Positions 38,601-51,209 of a DNA stretch of 64,000 bases are shown in pieces. The notes under the pieces are model-generated. The model was not told the DNA's origin. It saw only the letters and a program-made list of their open reading frames with translations, and ran no database searches. Source of the stretch: Asterias rubens (Eukaryota; Echinodermata; Asteroidea; Forcipulatida; Asteriidae); NCBI RefSeq assembly GCF_902459465.1, contig NC_047062.1, forward strand, positions 15,693,994-15,757,993, written 5' to 3'. Within the stretch, counting starts at the first letter, position 1; each line of letters starts with the position of its first letter. The translations under genes and the position numbers were made by a program.

Positions 38601-38773
38601 CTACATAAGCTTGCAGCAATGATCAAATCACTATTACAGAACAAACTGACTGATAATGGTCTTAAGGCTGGTTATAAAACCCCTCGAACAAAATGTAAAT
38701 CAGGTTCCAATGAGTCGGTACATCAAACATGAACTTTTTAATTTTTATCGTTTATTTTATTATTATTTGATAT
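35700..38773. other. Non-coding stretch
   Basis: No gene recognised. The 129-codon frame at 37635-38024 overlaps another frame and has no domain. Confidence 0.45.
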
Positions 38774-39128
38774 TTAAAGGCACTGGACACCTTTAGTAAT
38801 TGTCAAAGACCAGACTTCTCACTTGGTGTATCCCAACATATGCATAAAAATGGAAAAAACTGTGAAAATTTGAACTCAATTGGTCGTCGAATTAATTTGC
38901 GAGATAATAATGGAAGAAAAAACACTCTTGTCACACGAAGTTGTGTGGTGACAGATGCTTGATTTCGGGACCTCAAAATCAAATTCTGAGGTCTCGAAAT
39001 CAAAATCGGGAGCCGTTTCTCACAGTGTTTTGTACTACCAACAGCTCCCCGTTCATTGCTCGTTACCAAGTAAGTTTTTATGCTAACAATTATTTTGAGT
39101 AATTACCAAAAGTGTCCACTGCCTTTAA
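38774..39128 (+). mobile_element. Family A TTAA element
   Basis: TTAA-AGGCACTGGACACC to GTGTCCACTGCCT-TTAA. It has lost about 40 bases around the GAAAATTACTTCTTTCTCG word. The central hairpin (GGGACCTC.../GAGGTCTCGAAATC) is partly mismatched. Confidence 0.87.
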
Positions 39129-41017
39129 CTTAACATCTGAGTAAGTGGTGGGTTTGATGGACTCTGTAAACTATGGTTGGCTGGCATACGACTCTCACAG
39201 CTTTTGCTTTTCATGTAACTCGAGATTTCTTTTACGGAGGCATAGTCTGTGTCCTTTTTTGCCAACACTCCGTAATTGTGAATCTTTACATAACAGAGTA
39301 CCGGGATCTCATTCCACGTTGCCATGGTAACCAAATGTTATTGGACACGAGATATTTTTACTATTTTTAAGAAGCCTTAATAATGTTTAAAGTATACGTG
39401 GAATAATTGCTCCTTATATGTGTAGGCCTACGTGCGAAATAATATTTTTCTTTTCTTCCCATGTTTATGTCGTTCGCGAATGTTTTCCTGTCTCCCCTTC
39501 CGTTCCTCCCTAATACTCTGGATGTTGCATACCCTTGATAATACTACAAGGCATTTTTTGTCTTCAAAAACATAAAAGCTTGACAATTTCCACTTTATTT
39601 TCGATAACGAAACTCACGCTAAGACCTTAACCTTGGTTTAAATTCACGGTATGTAAGGTAATTGGATGGGAGTTATGCACCATGTTATTATGCATACAAC
39701 TGAAGCAGCATGTTTTAAAAAAACCTCTACCTTTATGTAATGAAAAAAATTGAGCTGACAGTAACTTTCACGATGCTTTGCGATATTATACAAATCCTGG
39801 TCTTTGCTCAAACAAATGGTTTGCCGAAGATTTGACCCTAATTCGGGCTCCCTGTGACCCCCCCCCCCCCATTGTGGGTCAGTATGATTGAACTGTTTCG
39901 AATCCTGGAAACTCCTTTAAAAACCCACCTCCCGGGTTATCTTGAAACAGAAACGGGTCAGGCAACCGACCCCCCCACCCTGCGACACAGAATCCAGACT
40001 TATGTCCCTGTAGATTTCAGAGCAGTGTGCCCTACTATATAGTTATAAGTCTTTTCATGAGGACTGGGCTAAATGAGGTCAAAGGAAAGAGTCAATAAAT
40101 TTCACCCATATACAATTCATACAACAGAAGACAACGAAATGCAAATGTGGAGCTCTATGAGCCAATTATAAAAGATGAGCTGGCCGTACTATCTTGAATG
40201 AATTGTAACGCACAAGAACGGGTCTTACGTATCTTTCTATCAGTGTAAATTGTCGACCAAAGAAGAAAATAAATAGACCCTACAACTAGATTCAAATCAC
40301 TTTCTTCTTCTACTGAATGGCACAGAACATTACGAAAAGAAACGCGTGACTGTTGAAAATAAGATGTTGTTTTCTTCAAAACAGCGGGGTCCCACCCCCC
40401 TAAAACCACTTGAGCGTGCACAAGAATGTTCGTTTTCACACGAAATTTTCTCTTTATAAACTCTATGGTATGACTGAATGTATTATTGTAGGCCCTACTA
40501 TAGTATGCTTTCCGGGTTGTGCCTACTCTTATGAGAATACAGCTTCTTGGATTGCCGTGTGAAATTGATGGGGTACATCTGCGGACATTAATGTTTACGT
40601 TCGTCAGATTATTACATTGGTTTAGTTCCGGAAAGCGGGACAGGTGCCTGGCAATGGAATTTTAGTGCCGTGGGGCAAATTTATTGGGAAAATAATTAGT
40701 AACAAAAATAGGAGGGAATGAGAGAAGATTAGTGTGTATGTTCCAATGCCATTCCTTTACAAGCTGCAACTTTGCGAGCACACAGACAGTCAAAATTTTA
40801 AAGGGACGGGTACAACTTTGCTCTATGGTTCAATTTAAGACATGCTTCGGCGTTTAGGCCCACCTTTCATCCTGGTGTGAGACAGTCACTTTAATAGGGC
40901 AGCGTTCAGTGCCTTAAATAATGTATCAAAACTCCACTTTTCACCAAAATGGGTGTACATGTACTTCTAGTGGCAGACTCCTTACAACAACTTCAACTCG
41001 TGTGGTTTATTTTGAAA
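39129..41017. other. Non-coding stretch
   Basis: Poly-C near 39859. No gene recognised. Confidence 0.45.
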
Positions 41018-41092
41018 CAACAACAACAACAACAACAACAGCAACAGCAACAACAACAACAACAGCAACAACAACAACAACAACAATATCAA
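41018..41092. repeat. (CAA/CAG)n microsatellite
   Basis: About 24 CAA triplets with a few CAG. Polyglutamine, polythreonine and polyvaline frames over it are by-products. Confidence 0.95.
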
Positions 41093-41761
41093 CACACACA
41101 AGAACACCCCCACTTCCTGTTCTCCCAATAGAGGGTTCCTTCCGACAGCTATTGTGCATAATCATCGTGTCTCGTGGGCATCTCATTATTTGAAAACATT
41201 TGCACAACGGCAATTTAGGCCAGTGCAATTCATTTTGCAGATATATAATAAGGGTTTGAAACGTTTTTTGTGTGTGCAGATTTATCACTGATGATTATCG
41301 GCTTATAAAAAAAAAAACCAGTTCACAATAACTGCATTCATCATTATTCAAATAACGTTTTCCACGTCATGAAAACCCCGTTGCAATTAATATTTCCAGA
41401 ATATATTATTCAACTGTAATTACCGTTGAAAACAATTTGTTCCTCCGGTTTGCACAAACCTTATTAGCTTCTTTTGGAAACACACACAAACACATGTAAT
41501 TAAGGCCACCATAGCTCTAACCGTATACGTCATATTATAACCATAAAAGTGTAAACATCAATGTGTTTGACTCGTACACAAAACAACACCCGCAGTAGTA
41601 AAACACAAACAACTAGCCAAAGAAAACAAAAACATTTACCGATAAACGCACAAACAACAACGAACCACGTCATTGACTTTCGTCATGTCCATATAAATAC
41701 CAGTTTCATCAGACACCCTTTAATCACAAAACAATCAATCTGGAAGGTGTTCACGCTGCAT

Positions 41762-42010
41762 GGGAGCTAATAATAAATAATAATAAGACTTGTAATGCGC
41801 ACACATCCACCCTGCTGGGTGTTCAAGGCGCAGTAAAACCAAAAACAAAACAAAAACAAAACACAACACAAAGAAAAACAGACACAACAAAATTAGTCAT
41901 TGAAAACCTGTGACATAAGATAAGTTTTGAGAAGAGACTTGAATTTTGCGGTACAAACACAAGATCGCAGATTAAGTGGTAAAGAGTTCCAGATGCGTGG
42001 CGCTTATTGC
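41762..42010 (-). mobile_element. Non-LTR retrotransposon (LINE) 3' end fragment
   Basis: On the minus strand a short frame reads RIWNSLPLNLRSC followed by FKSLLKTYLMSQ, the pattern found at the C-terminus of CR1/L2-like reverse transcriptase ORFs. It is followed by GCGCCTTGAACACCCAGCAGG and an (ATT)n tail. The same 3' tail occurs at 54960-55300, so both belong to one LINE family. 5'-truncated and dead. Confidence 0.8.
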
Positions 42011-42496
42011 TCGTATGTTAACAACTTGAGCTGACGCGATGACGTACTGCTGCAGTAAGAATGTGGTGATGAAATCCATGACACTTACGTTGCTAACTCT
42101 CAGCCAGATTTAGCATGAACATTAGAGATTTAACATCTCTCAGCCAGATTTAACATGTCCAAATAATGGACTAGGGCTTAGTCATGGAGGTAGAACTCTC
42201 CATGGTGTAGGCATGGGAGTTGAAGGATTAGGCTATGGCTAGACCACTGCGAATATTTTTCAGAGAAAGTGTAAGTCCATGGTTCCCCAAATGTATTTAC
42301 GGCTGTATAACAATTTAACTTATTGGAGTGCAGGACAGGAACTTAATCCACCCAATGATAAAACGAGATAATATCACGTGGTTCGTGGAGCCAATTCATA
42401 AACCGAAACTAAACTGATATCCCACCATGCAATGCTTCAAATGTTAAACGTACGCCAGTCTTTGTTCTTTTGTGTTTTTCTTGCTCACTTCGACCC
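42011..42496. other. Non-coding stretch
   Basis: Contains a local duplication of CTCTCAGCCAGATTTA(A/G)CATG near 42100-42150. No gene. Confidence 0.45.
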
Positions 42497-43039
42497 GGGC
42501 CCAAATTTAACGAAGTAGTTAAGCAGAAACTGCTTAGCGAATGAGTGGGGCACCAGTTACAGCAATGTAGACTGTATGTTATTCTGGCTGGTAACTGTTC
42601 AAGGCAGATACACTATTGGTAATTACTCAAAATAATTATTAGCATAAAATCTTACTTGGTAACGAGTCTTAGGGAGGGTTTGATAGTATAGAACATTGTG
42701 AGAAACGGCTCTCTCTGAAGTTAAGTAGTTTTCGAGAAGTAATTTTTCACGAGTTTGATTTCGAGTCGTCAGATTTAGAATTTGAGGTCTTGAAATCAAG
42801 CATATGAAAGCACACAACTTCGTGTGACAAGGGTGTTTTTCTTTCATTATTATCTCACACAACTTCGACGACCAATTGAGCTCAAATTTTCACATGTTTG
42901 TTATTAATGCATATGTTGAGATGCACCAAGTGAGAAGACTGGTCTTTGACAATTACCAATAGTGTCCAGTGTTTTAAGCACATTTTTGTCTGTGCTTAGC
43001 AAGTTGTGTATGCTTACAGGCTCTATCAAATTGGTCCCA
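42497..43039. repeat. Palindromic repeat family C, split by a family A element
   Basis: GGGCCCAAATTTAACGAAGT at the left and CTCTATCAAATTGGTCCC at the right are family C ends. The halves join at a TTAA that is now occupied by family A. Confidence 0.8.
42598..42977 (-). mobile_element. Family A TTAA element inserted in family C
   Basis: The left boundary is TTCA-AGGCAGATACACTATTGG, where the TTAA has one change. The right boundary is GTGTCCAGTGT-TTTAA. The central hairpin is present with a mismatch (GAGTCGTC). Confidence 0.87.
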
Positions 43040-43512
43040 GTAAAAGGTTAGTCCTGTGTCGCTCACCAATATTCTTGCTACTATAGCAATCTCACTATGA
43101 TCGTAGGCCTAGCCTAGGCTCGACCACACTTCTCATTACCGGTGGTGCGTTGCCAACAAAGAAATACATAGCCAGCTTGCTTCATTTCTTGCTGCACAAA
43201 CATTTGTTAGGGCCTATTTTTCTTCTCCCCATATCCTAACGACTTTGGTATTTCAAACAAACCGAACATTGATCGGGAATCTTTGACTTCAGCCTGTAGG
43301 TTGCTGGTCTTTTTCATTAATGGTTTTTTCTTTAAATTAGTACTGCTTTTAACAGAAGATCTGTAATATAATCCTATTTGTTTTCGTTCTTAAATTAATG
43401 GACGATTCTGACCAAGATTAACGACAGATACTAGATGGTGCAAGTCTCTCACGAGTTCGAACATTTTGGGACCCTTTTGGTTTAACGCGAAAAGGAAACA
43501 AACTCGCGCACT

Positions 43513-43903
43513 TTAAAGATACTGGACACTATTGGTAATTTTCAAAGACCAGTCTTCTTTCTCACTTGGTGTATCTCAACGTATGCATAAAATATCAAAC
43601 CTGTGAAAATTTGAGCTCAATTGGTCGTCGAAGTTGCGAGATAATAATGAAAGAAGAAAATACCATTGTCACACGAAGTTGTGTGCGTTTAGATGCTTGA
43701 CTGCGAGACCTCAAATTCTAAATCTGAGGTCTCGAAATCAAATTCGGGGAAAATTACTTCTTTCTCGAAAACTTCGACACTTCAGAGGGAGCCGTTTATC
43801 ACAATGTTTTATACTATAAACCTCTCCCCATAACTCGTCACCAAGTAAAGTTTCATGCTAATAATTATTTTGAGTAATTACCAATAGTGTCCACTGCCTT
43901 TAA
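43513..43903 (+). mobile_element. Family A TTAA element, full length
   Basis: TTAA-AGATACTGGACACTATTG to GTGTCCACTGCCT-TTAA. The central hairpin arms are ACTGCGAGACCTC and GAGGTCTCGAAATC. Length is 391 bp. Confidence 0.9.
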
Positions 43904-44765
43904 CGGGTGCCAATATTATTCGAAAACATGCGAGACTTGCACATGCTACAATACTCTCGACATTTGCGACCTACAAGTGTATGCTTACTTACCTTTTAAA
44001 ACTCAATTCTAAAATCAAATTTCTTTCTGATCCTCGACGTACCGTTAAGTGTTCCAAAACTTTTGACTGCATTCGTAGGGTATATAGGCCTAATTCTACC
44101 GTCAACACTTCCATGTTTATGGTCGACTCTCTTTGTTTTTATCACCAATGCTTCACAGATCAGGACCTATTTTTATGTATCTGTTAAAAATTAAATAGAT
44201 ATAGTTATTCATTTTGTGTATATTCCTCCAAACTGTTGTTACTTTACTCATGCAAGATTGTTTCGTCTTGAGATTATTCTATAATAAATATAAACTTATT
44301 ATAATATTTAAAATATAACATCTCGAAGTCTTGGAGTCATTTCTAAGGATTCGTTTTAGGGATTCTTGAGAATAAAATATTTAAAGAGGAAAAACAAATG
44401 TGAAAAATTGAAAAGAGTCTTTATTATTTAATTGTATCTAAATCGGTGTATGTTGTCGAAAAAAAGGTTCAAGGGGTTGAGAGTTTGGTCTTAATTGAAC
44501 GGGAAAAAAGCTTTGTCCCGCTAATGTCGAACTAATTGTCTTTCAAGAACTTTTCCCTGAGAAAATTACATCATTTTGTTCAAGAGGAATTGTGAATTGT
44601 ATTACCTGGACCCCATTAACCATAACAAGCCAAAGGAACCGTAGAGTGTCAATATCGTCTTGCGTGACAAACCTCATATATGACCCATATACAATAATCA
44701 CCAGGAGACTGTATGTACAAACCTGCCATCTTTATTAACATTAGATCATTCGACTGCATGTCCCA
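43904..44765. other. Non-coding stretch
   Basis: No gene recognised. Confidence 0.45.
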
Positions 44766-44942
44766 GGGCCCAACTTCATAGAGCTGATTTTAAGCAAAAT
44801 GTAGCTAAGCACAATACAATTTTGCTTGCCAAATTAGGATTACCAGCCAAACTCTTACATTTACAATGTGTGACTGGTATCCTGCTCATTTCTGCTTCGC
44901 AGAAAATTGTTAAACAACATTAAAGCAGCTCTATGATATTGA
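44766..44942. repeat. Palindromic repeat family C copy
   Basis: GGGCCCAACTTCATAGAGCT to AGCAGCTCTATGATATTGAT, with GATTACCAGCCAAAC and GACTGGTATCCTGCTCATTT inside. Confidence 0.85.
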
Positions 44943-46413
44943 TACTTTTGCGGGTCTATGTTTTGCGTCAAGTTCCAAGAATGTGTCCTTCGGTGGATGA
45001 GTGCAGAGCAATGAAGACGTGACCAAATTACCATCTCTAGTGTTACGTACCGCAACAGTCTGGATAAATTATATGAACTGTTACACAGATCTCAACTTAA
45101 CTTGTTAGATGTTTGTTGTGAGTTGTATGTATATTGCACTGAGTACATTCCTACGTGATATACGAGCAATGACTACCGCGTCTTTTGGGCGGTACACAGC
45201 GCCCACTTGGTTTCGCTCGTTCCCGCTTGTCTTGTCTAACCACGAGACGAGGCGCTATAGGGACGAGTACGTGTAGCGAAGACGTTTCCATGGTGACTGG
45301 AGCCACTTATTTATTGTTAATTGCCTCTTCTTAAAACTCCTTGTTGGTCAAACAAAAAACCTAAAGCACACAGGCAAGTCTGACGGAAAGATTGTCGTGA
45401 ATCTACTAACAGTTCGTGTGCCCTATCTGCATTCTCCATAACACTTGACATTTAAAAGGTTGTGGGGTTGGGCTAAAAAAAGGGAAGTTTAAAGTATGCC
45501 TCTATTTATAGGGTGACACAGTCACATGTGCTGACGGGAACAAAATAAATTCGTTGCCATGGTGAATAATATGTAAAATATTCAATCAAAATATGCTACA
45601 TTTGAGTTCATAACGTAATAACAGTCTATGGGATATGAGGCATTGCATAGGCCCTAGGGGTATCAACTTGCGGAAACACCATTATACATGTACATGTTTT
45701 TCCTTAGAGAACTGTCTTGCTTTATGCTCTACTACCGTGGAGTAAACTTCAAAATTCGGGAGACTTCTCATTTCTGAAAATAAAGCAATACATGTCTTTA
45801 CATTTATAACTTTATTAAACACGTGATAGTCAATCTCCGATGGTTGTTTATATAAAATAGCGCCCTCGAGGCAGCTTGATCACCTAAGCCTAAAAATGCA
45901 TCTCTTTATTGAAACAAAATAAAATAAGTAAGTTATAATATTATCATCAAAGTGATTTCTGTTTTTTAATCAAGTTTGCTGACTTTACAGTACTGACAGG
46001 TTTGATAATTGTCAATGGTGCATCAGAATATAGAAATAACATGTGTCAATTTGCTAACAAAACAAAAGAAATAGTCTTCAATTAAAATAATGTAAAAAAA
46101 CGACTAGGCAACAAATTAAAGTGAATGGTTAATGATGTATCTTTTAAAATAGCAAGCGAGTAGAAACATCTTGGCACACAGATCAGATCAGGAAGATTTA
46201 AAAAATAGGCCTTTAAAACAAACATCTTTAAAAAATCCTTCCAATCCAGTGCCTGTCACAAAATTGCTGACTTTTTCATGTATAGGTTGCATAAAGTAAT
46301 GTGCCTCTTTCAAGTTATTCTTAGTCCTTTGAGGTTGACATTGATTAGGTTCACTGAAGTGTATAGAGGTAAGCCATTCCACTGTTCTTTTAGCGCAGGT
46401 CAGGCATAGATGT
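44943..46413. other. Non-coding stretch
   Basis: The segment 45695-45780 (GAGAACTGTCTTGCTTTATG, CTACTACCG, GGGAGACTTCTCATT) resembles the start of family K at 56150. No gene. Confidence 0.45.
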
Positions 46414-46801
46414 TTAAAGGCAGTGGACACTATTGGTTATTATCACAGACTAGCCTTCACAGTTGGTGTATCTCAACATATGCATAAAATAACAAACCTG
46501 TGAAAATTTTTAGCTCAATCGGTCATCGAACTTGCGAGATAATAATGAAAGAAAAAAACACCCTTTTCAGGCGAACTTGTGTGCGTTTAGATGGTTGATT
46601 TCGAGACCTCAAGTTCTAAACCTGAGGTCTCGAAATCAAATTCGTGGAAAATTACTTCTTTCTCGAAAACTATGTCACTTCAGAGGGAGCCGTTTCTTAC
46701 AATGTTTTATACCATCAACCTCTCCCCATTACTCGTCACCAAGAAAGGTTTTATGCTAATAAATATTTTGAGCAATTACCAATAGTGTCCACTGCCTTTA
46801 A
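46414..46801 (+). mobile_element. Family A TTAA element, full length
   Basis: TTAA-AGGCAGTGGACACTATTG to GTGTCCACTGCCT-TTAA, with a perfect central hairpin (GATTTCGAGACCTC / GAGGTCTCGAAATC). Among the best-preserved copies. Confidence 0.92.
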
Positions 46802-48562
46802 GTTTCCACTGGCCAAAGTATCATTATGCAAAGTGAATATGCAAAGTAGTTAGCCGGATTAACATTCCAAGTTTAGGAATGCCCCAGAAGAGCAGCAAGA
46901 CGGTCATACTGCCAAGCCACTCTGCTCTTCCACATTGTATTCGTGTATACCAACAACGCCGAAGATGTGTCGGCACTCTATGCTCAGCTAAAGTCTTGAG
47001 ACATTCAAATTAAGAGCATAACAGGGTGAAATTGGTCACCGAAACATCTGAACCAGATATTCGGCGGGGCAGAACCACCGGTTTGACCGTAGGTTAAACA
47101 ACTTATTTATTGATTCCACAACTGCTATATTTTCAAAACTGTGTCGATAAATCAATGTTAATTTTGAATGGTGTTATCTTGCTATAGTTAAAAGAAACAT
47201 AATTTACTGAGAAAGCTGTGACAAAGATGCGCTGTATTTCAAAACGATGTTTTAGTTTAAAGTTTGTCCAGAAGGGCCAAAGTCAATCATATTATTATGT
47301 GGTGTTTATTGTTACAAACTCTATTGTTTAGATGACAAAGAGTATGCGCCAATGGCAAAGAGTATCCGCCAAGACTTCCAAGGAGCGGTTGATGTTGCCG
47401 AAGGTATAACATGTCCACAGACAATACGTCGGGCAACACGGTGATACGTCGGGCAACACGGTGATACGTCGGGCAACACGGTGAAGTCGGCAGGGCTGGA
47501 ACTATGTACAGGGTAAGTCAAATGGAATTTGACCAGGATTGGTGATGTTTTCCGAAACATACACATGACACGCAAAAGTTCCGTAAAGCATCGAATCATA
47601 ACAAGCACTCTCTCCAACTATACAAAGAATGAAATATTATACAAAGAATGAAAGAAATTGATCCTTCCTAAGAGGAGTTATGTCTATTTTAATTACTCAT
47701 TTTGCAAAATGTACGCCTACACGCCGAATACTTGACAAAACGAATGTAAGCATTGTAGATGTGTACTAAAATTAATGCCTTGTCATTCAGTCAAGCATTT
47801 AACATTCCATGGACGCCTACAAACATGAGTGCTTTCAGTAAAACAGGCATAACGTTTCTTAGAAATTATCATTTTTTTATACTTTTTTTCAGAATTGCAG
47901 GAAAGAATTGGTTTTGCCATCAAAACAGTTGCTGGCAGTGTAAGCACTCCATGTAATCCATTATATAACAAAAATGAATAAAACGCTTACTGAGCGATAA
48001 ACTCCAAACGCGAAATTAGATTATATATTACTCACCAATTATGACATTTCAGTCATAAATATTTCAAGTGATGTTTTCTACTATCGTCATCATTAGACCG
48101 TGTAAGTTTGATGTAAATCTGTGATCTTCACGATTGTGTTCCTTACCAATTCTGTAACGTTTTAAGTGCTTCACGTTTTGAGTGTCAGTAAAATAAATCC
48201 AATAAAAAATTCAAAACATAACAACAAAATCAAATAAAAAATATCGGTCTACTCTCCCTGACCAGTGAGTTTGCATTAAGGAGGTAACTTTGTTAGCTCC
48301 AAAACCACTTGGAGCAAGTGAACGTGGTTGTTATGCCTATTAAGCTAAAAGATAACTTAAGTATGGAGGGCTGCATAACTATAGTTGGCTATGAGCAGAT
48401 CGGTGTTGTACACCATGGTCTGAGATCAAATAGTATTTTGAATTTGATTGGAATTTGGAATTGCATATTATTGAACTGCATGTTCTTGAACTGCATACTG
48501 TTGAATTGCTTAGTGTTAAATTGAACATTGCGAGACTTGGAGTAGTATGTGGAATTTAATTT
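46802..48562. other. Non-coding stretch
   Basis: Apart from the 20-bp triplication below, nothing recognised. Confidence 0.45.
47424..47483. repeat. Three perfect tandem copies of a 20-bp unit
   Basis: The unit ATACGTCGGGCAACACGGTG is repeated exactly three times and is GC-richer than its surroundings. Confidence 0.98.
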
Positions 48563-48937
48563 TTAAAGCCATTGGACACTTTCGGTAAATAATATTGTCC
48601 AAAGGGCACACTTCGTGTATCACAACTGATATAAGAAATAAACCTTTGAAAATTTTGGCTCAATCGGTCATCGGAGTCGGGAGAAAATAACAGAGAAAAC
48701 CCACCCTTGTTTCCGCACGTTTCGCCGTGTCATGACATGTGTTTAAAATAAATCCGTAATTCTCGACAACGAGAATTGATAATTGTTTTAATGTTTTCTC
48801 GAAAAGTAAAGCGTTTCATGGAATTATATTTCAAGAGAAGTCTTTCACCATTACCTTCTGCTGTAAACCCTGTAAGTTATTTGTAAATCTGTGAACTTTT
48901 TGTTTGTTTCTGTACCGAAAGTGTATAATGGCTTTAA
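48563..48937 (-). mobile_element. Family B TTAA element, full length
   Basis: TTAA-AGCCATTGGACACTTTCG to CGAAAGTGTATAATGGCT-TTAA. This is the reverse orientation of the nested copy at 15959 and similar throughout (for example GCACGTTTCGCCGTGTCATG and AGAGAAGTCTTTCACCATTA). Confidence 0.9.
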
Positions 48938-49277
48938 GTGTTTTTTTAGTAGAATCATTTGGAATTGAATAGCATTTCCGACGAAGTAGAAGTTGAATTG
49001 ATTTCATATAAGTGATTTGGAGTGACATGTCGAATTGAACATTTTGGGAATGGAGAAGAGTTTAGAACTGACTTATTGATCAATTGTAAATATAATGTAA
49101 AAATAAACAACTACAAAGAAGGCGTCAAAAGCGTTTATTTTGGTGTTGGTGATTTTGGTGTTCCTGTGGAAAGTCATTGGGTTGTGATGACAGTGTCATC
49201 CATAGTTTAAACAGTAGTTTTATCAGATAATGTTTCATTGTGTATATTGTCCATTTGTGATGTACTTGGTGTATTTT

Positions 49278-49552
49278 TTAAAGACATTGGACACTATTGG
49301 TAATCGTCAAAGACTAGCCTTCACAGTTGGTGTATCTCAACATAGGCATAAAATAACAAACCTGTGAAAATTTGAGCTCAATCGGTCGTCGAAAACAACC
49401 TTGTCGCGGCATGGTCACATGAAGTTGTGTGCTTTCAGGTGGTTGATTTCGAGACCTCAAGTTCTAAATCCGAGGTCTCTAAATCAAATTCGTGGAAGGT
49501 TTTATGATAATAATTATTTTGAGTAATAACCAATAGTGTCCACTGCCTTTAA
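49278..49552 (+). mobile_element. Family A TTAA element, internally deleted
   Basis: Both ends and TTAA are present. The segment between AATTCGTGGAA and GGTTTTATGATAATAATTAT (about 100 bases) is missing, leaving 275 bp. Confidence 0.88.
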
Positions 49553-50124
49553 AGTACATTTTTAAATGCTGTACAATAAATTTTTTAAAAATGTCATGTG
49601 TTTTCATATGACGAACAACTAAATTGAATTGAACCATTTTTATTTCTTTATTTTAATTTCAAAGAGCAGAAAGAGGCACAGTGAACTCGAATATCAAAGT
49701 TAAATATATTTTAATTTATTAAGCATGTACATTTTAATGACATTGATTTTCGTTTCCTTCAGACTTGCACCTCATTTAATGTATCCAATCAAGTACGTAC
49801 ATCGTCAAGACACACACGCTCTGTACTTAAAATCACCCCATTGACTTCGGCAAACATCTTTGTGGAACATCTCTTTAGAATTCTCTCTTTCAAAATTACC
49901 CAATTGAGACCTAGTTTTTCCCTTCAGTCTTCTGTTTCCATAAGTTGACGAACAGTAAAACATTATAGCTACTGTCATTAATTAAAAGTCCCTTCAAAAA
50001 TTATCCGAGGCATAGATTAAGTTACCTTTGTTTAAAATATACTGAAAATAATGTTTAATCGACAACCATCACCAAAGTTATGCAAGATTATAAATATAAA
50101 TAATATGTTTAGATCTCTTACAAA

Positions 50125-50240
50125 GGGCCAAATTTCATAAAGCTGTTAAGCAGAAAAATAATACTGCATGAACAATTTCTATGCTTAGCAAAAACTGAGT
50201 AGCACACCAGTCACAACAAATGTAAACTGTTAATCAACAG
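50125..50240. repeat. Palindromic repeat family C, partial
   Basis: GGGCCAAATTTCATAAAGCT, then TTAAGCAGAAAAA and ACACCAGTCACAACAAATGT. The right end is missing. Confidence 0.65.
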
Positions 50241-50800
50241 TACTACACAGCCCCGTTTTGTTTTGGTTCATTTGATCTTCAACATACCATTGACAGTGAT
50301 TGTGTACATGAGCAGTCCCTGGTGCCATTGTATCCATACACATTCATTCAGAATTGTGTATTGCATGTATTGCAGACATGATATTCTTCCTGCTTCCTAA
50401 TTTCCAATTTTTGTTTACCCTTGGGAAAAAATCGGAACAAATTGTGATTAAGTAGCAGGAAAACTCTATACAAGTCTACAACAATGTACATCTAGGTCAG
50501 CCCTTTTTACTCGTTAAAATGTTCCTAGTTTTTTTCAAGGACCAATTAATATCATGCTTGAAGTTGGTGTTCGTTGTCTCTTATGTATACTACACGTAGT
50601 AACTACACACAAAACATTCCAAGAATCATGTGACTTTGCTCAATATGGGCACAGTGTGAAACTGCACGATCTGTCTCTTGCTATAGACGCTGTCTACAAG
50701 TTGATGACTTATAATATTTCAGCCTAATTTTTAGCCATGGTCAATGAAACTATTGTAGACATGACCCAACGGTCGCTTTATAAGCCTCTGTAAGCCATCT

Positions 50801-50895
50801 GGGCCCGATTTCATAAAGCCTGTAAGCACAACATTTTTGCTAAGCACAGAAAAATATCGCTTGCAGAAGTGGGGTTGCCATCCAAAATTACATTA
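50801..50895. repeat. Palindromic repeat family C, partial
   Basis: GGGCCCGATTTCATAAAGCC, then TTTGCTAAGCACAGAAAAAT. The right half is missing. Confidence 0.6.
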
Positions 50896-51128
50896 TTTTT
50901 ATTTTAGACTATAATTTTAGATAACATGTATAAATTTAAAAGCCGAGTGTCTTACTAACTTGAACAAAAGAAAAGGGATCACCAAAAGTTAAAATTGAAA
51001 AGGAATCATCAACTGTACCCATTATTACCCGGCAAGTTTTGATCAAACTCTCACAAAGTCACCCCCTCATTTTGGATAATTGGAAGTCATTGTTCCTTAT
51101 GGTTACCCATAAGTTAAAGAACGAGAAT

Positions 51129-51208
51129 AGCAATAGTGCTAACGCACATTGGTGTGTATGGGTAAAGCCAAAATTATTATTCTTCATCCCTTGTGCAAAT
51201 TTCCATCT
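51129..51208 (+). mobile_element. SINE-D tail fragment
   Basis: TAGTGCTAACGCACATTGGT ... TCATCCCTTGTGCAAATTTC matches the 3' part of the SINE at 51449-51618. It abuts the family A element directly. Confidence 0.6.
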
Positions 51209-51209
51209 A

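Larger units (their letters stand above)
49553..51128. other. Non-coding stretch
   Basis: Downstream of PEX6 and beyond the repeats that flank its stop. No gene recognised; two family C fragments lie within. Confidence 0.45.

Noticed and set aside
40921..41288. Polyglutamine, polythreonine and polyvaline frames
   Set aside because: They are by-products of the CAA/CAG microsatellite.
2537..46785. Similar 60-77 codon frames recurring at several sites (2537, 6922, 14705, 46591)
   Set aside because: They all lie inside family A elements and repeat because the DNA repeats; lengths and stops vary between copies.
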